Assembly (NCBI GenBank): GCA_965240325.2
Contig: OZ251227.1
Coordinates: 3,038,001 to 3,102,000, forward strand
DNA: 64,000 nucleotides
Direction: 5' to 3'
Origin: Rebecca billardiae RCC1528
Taxonomy: Eukaryota > Haptophyta
Below, in pieces: positions 62,249-64,000 of the stretch (position 1 is the stretch's first letter; each line of letters begins with the position of its first letter). A program made the position numbers and the translations under genes. The notes beneath the pieces were generated by a model that was not told the origin of the DNA, did no database searches, and saw only the letters and a list, made by a program, of their open reading frames with translations.

Positions 62249-64000
62249 ATGTCCGCCGCGCGCTCGGGGCGCCGGCTCGTTGTTGCTGCGTGCGTGCTGC
62301 TGCTGCCGCACTGCCAGGCGGGGCTGCGCCTCGGCCCAGTGCTGCCACCGCGCGCGCCCGCGCCAGCTCGCGCCGTGGACGAACGCCTCGCCGTCCTCTT
62401 CGTCCCCGGCATCGACGGCACCGGCCGCTGCGGCCAGCGGCAGTGGCGCCGGCTGCAGCACTGGACGCGGTCGATCGACGCTCTGACGATCGACCCGGAT
62501 GACCGCTCGTCCTTCGAGGAGATCGTTGCGTTCGTCCTCGAGGGCCTGCGCGAGCGCCGCGCTGCCGGGTGCCGCACCCTCCTCGTCGGCGAGAGCCTCG
62601 GCGGCGTGATCGCCCTGGGCGCCGCGATCGCCGAGCCGCGGCTCATCGACTCGCTCGCGCTCTTCAACCCGGCGACGTCGATCACGCGCTCGTGGATCCG
62701 GCCGGTGAGCCAGCTCGTGGCGAGCTACCTGCCCGACTCGCTGTACACCTCGCTGCCCGGCGTGATCACGCCCCTGTTTGGCGGGATCTCGTGGCCAGAG
62801 GCGCTCGTCGGCCGCGAGGTGGGGCTGCCCGCGCCCGCGGAGCTGCTCGAGGTCGGGCGCGCGCTCTCGGCGGTGCTCCCCGCGCAGACGCTGGCGCATC
62901 GGCTCGGCGTGCTCGAGGACGGCAGCGCGCGCGTCAACGCGCGCCTCGACGCGGCGGGCGCGGCCGGCGGCGCCTCATGGCCGTGGGCGGCGCGGTGCGC
63001 GCTCGTCGCCACCAGCGCCGATCTCGTCCTGCCCTCGGCGGAGGAGACGGCGCGGCTGCAGCGCTGCCTCCCCGGCGCGTACCGCGAGGTGGTGGATGGC
63101 CCGGGGCACGTGTGCCTCGACGACGAGCGCGTCAACCTCGTGCAGCTCCTGCTCAGCGCCGGCTGCTTTGACGTGCCGAGGGCGGCGGCTGCGCCGCCCG
63201 CGCCGACAGCGCCGCAGCCACCCGAGCGGCCGCAGCCGCCGCCCGTGCAGCCGCCACCAGCGAAGCAGGAGGCGCAGGCGGCTGCGCCGCCCGCGCCGAC
63301 AGCGCCGCAGCCACCCGAGCGGCCGCAGCCGCCGCCCGTGCCGCAGCCGCCACCAGCGAAGCAGGAGGCGCAGGCGGGCGTGCCGCCCGCGCCGACAGTG
63401 CCGCGGCCACCTGAGCGGCCGCAGCCGCCGCCCGTGCAGCAGCCGCCGCCGCAGCAGCAAGCGCAGGCGGGCGTGCAAAGCGCGACGCGCGCCGCGCGCG
63501 CGGCGCAGCGCGTCGCCAAGCCGGCGGGTCGGCTGGTGCCGCCGTCCCCGCTCGCGGACGAGCGGATCTCGCAGCTCGAGGGCGTGGCCAAGCTGGTGAG
63601 TCCGGTGTTCTTCAGCACGCGGCCGGACGGCTCGATCGAGCGCGGCGTGCACGCGGTGCCGCTGCCGTCCGAGCTCGGCGGCCGGCCGGTCCTGTTCGTC
63701 GGGAACCACCAGCTGATGGGACTGGACGGACCGCTGCTGGTGCGCGAGCTGCTGCTTGAGCGCGGCACGCTCGTGCGCTCGCTCGTCTTCCCCGCGCTGA
63801 TGGACGGCAGCTCGCCGCTCGAGCCGCTCGAGTACCCGCCGCGCGGCACGGCGGACGTCTTCAAGGCGTACGGCGCGCGGCCCGCGAGCGCGCGCGCGCT
63901 GCTGTCGCTACTCGGCGCGGGCGAGGCTGTGCTCCTGTTCCCCGGCGGCGGGCGCGAGGTGTTCAAGCGCAAGGGCGAGCGGTACCGGCTCTTCTGGCCG
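62249..64000 (+). CDS. Phytyl-ester-synthase / DGAT-type acyltransferase, 5' part (window ends inside gene)
   Basis: 584 codons from the ATG at 62249, open to the window end. An N-terminal signal or transit sequence (RRLVVAACVLLLPHCQAG) precedes an alpha/beta-hydrolase-like domain (~45-300): VLFVPGIDGTGRCG (~53), TLLVGESLGGVIALG (nucleophile elbow GESLGG, ~115) and GPGHVCLDDERV (possible catalytic His). A Pro/Gln/Ala-rich linker made of three ~93-96-bp repeats (63186-63470) follows. The C-terminal part begins a lysophospholipid-acyltransferase-like domain: LFVGNHQLMGLDGPLL (NHxxxxxD, ~487), then LLFPGGGREVFKRKGERYRLFW (~562). This hydrolase-plus-acyltransferase order is that of plastid phytyl ester synthases, which esterify phytol or diacylglycerol. 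The long repeat linker is unusual for the family. Confidence 0.85.
   Translation, partial: MSAARSGRRLVVAACVLLLPHCQAGLRLGPVLPPRAPAPARAVDERLAVLFVPGIDGTGRCGQRQWRRLQHWTRSIDALTIDPDDRSSFEEIVAFVLEGLRERRAAGCRTLLVGESLGGVIALGAAIAEPRLIDSLALFNPATSITRSWIRPVSQLVASYLPDSLYTSLPGVITPLFGGISWPEALVGREVGLPAPAELLEVGRALSAVLPAQTLAHRLGVLEDGSARVNARLDAAGAAGGASWPWAARCALVATSADLVLPSAEETARLQRCLPGAYREVVDGPGHVCLDDERVNLVQLLLSAGCFDVPRAAAAPPAPTAPQPPERPQPPPVQPPPAKQEAQAAAPPAPTAPQPPERPQPPPVPQPPPAKQEAQAGVPPAPTVPRPPERPQPPPVQQPPPQQQAQAGVQSATRAARAAQRVAKPAGRLVPPSPLADERISQLEGVAKLVSPVFFSTRPDGSIERGVHAVPLPSELGGRPVLFVGNHQLMGLDGPLLVRELLLERGTLVRSLVFPALMDGSSPLEPLEYPPRGTADVFKAYGARPASARALLSLLGAGEAVLLFPGGGREVFKRKGERYRLFWP

Overview
The window reads as nuclear DNA of a GC-rich unicellular alga, most likely a haptophyte or another secondary-plastid microalga (inference). 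The evidence is spliceosomal GT-AG introns, intron-exon structure with one leucine-rich repeat per exon, a CDC40/PRP17 splicing factor, Pro/Ser-rich extracellular linkers, a plant-type phytyl-ester-synthase-like enzyme, long TA and TATG microsatellites, and many non-autonomous transposons. Coding exons are very GC-rich. Intergenic stretches such as 19.9-21.2 kb and 36.5-37.4 kb are visibly richer in A+T. Most introns begin GTGCGC, GTACGC or GTATG, and several are filled with CG/GC dinucleotide runs.

Layout. 1-3.8 kb is microsatellite-rich and has no gene I can support. 3.8-7.3 kb (-) is a large surface protein with a duplicated Cys-rich domain, two LamG-like domains and a C-terminal membrane anchor; a 61-bp-arm inverted repeat lies just upstream of its start codon. 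8.0-10.3 kb holds two copies of one ~620-bp element with terminal inverted repeats. Next come an EME1-like nuclease subunit (10.4-11.9, +), a 904-bp insertion between perfect 146-bp direct repeats (12.1-13.3), PPi-dependent phosphofructokinase (13.4-15.0, +), an organelle-type DEAH helicase (15.5-17.6, +) and CDC40/PRP17 (17.8-19.9, +). A VWA-domain protein (21.2-22.8, -) is divergent from a sulfotransferase-like Golgi enzyme (23.1-24.3, +).

25.9-28.6 kb is a mobile-element cluster: a broken copy of part of a TIR gene, a dispersed basic-protein element, and a 1.34-kb long-TIR element with a 10-bp target duplication. 28.7-36.5 kb is the most unusual gene set: a BTB-TLDc-like-BTB protein, a 1384-residue protein with an N-terminal macro-like domain and three TIR or TIR-like domains (30.7-34.9, -), and, 146 bp away head to head, a SAM-LRR protein (35.0-36.5, +). 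These domain types recur in NAD-based and LRR-based innate immunity, so this is the best candidate here for an undescribed system. 39.0-43.0 kb (-) is a 15-exon receptor-like protein of 12 LRRs, one per exon, produced by tandem amplification of an exon-plus-intron unit.

43-52.8 kb is gene-poor and holds nested TA-flanked transposons (47.2-50.5) and tandem/inverted repeats. 52.8-64 kb holds a histidine-phosphatase-superfamily protein with RAGET in place of RHG, divergent from a SET-domain methyltransferase; a relic of a DUF1524-type HNH nuclease; a Pro-rich wall protein built of 45-residue repeats; a short-chain dehydrogenase divergent from a glycosyltransferase-like protein; and the first 584 codons of a phytyl-ester-synthase/DGAT-type enzyme cut by the window end.

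Recurrent themes are short (128-296 bp) divergent promoters, long Pro-rich linkers, and a conserved ~50-bp dispersed sequence seen in five places. Functions are assigned from motifs read by eye; no database search was run.
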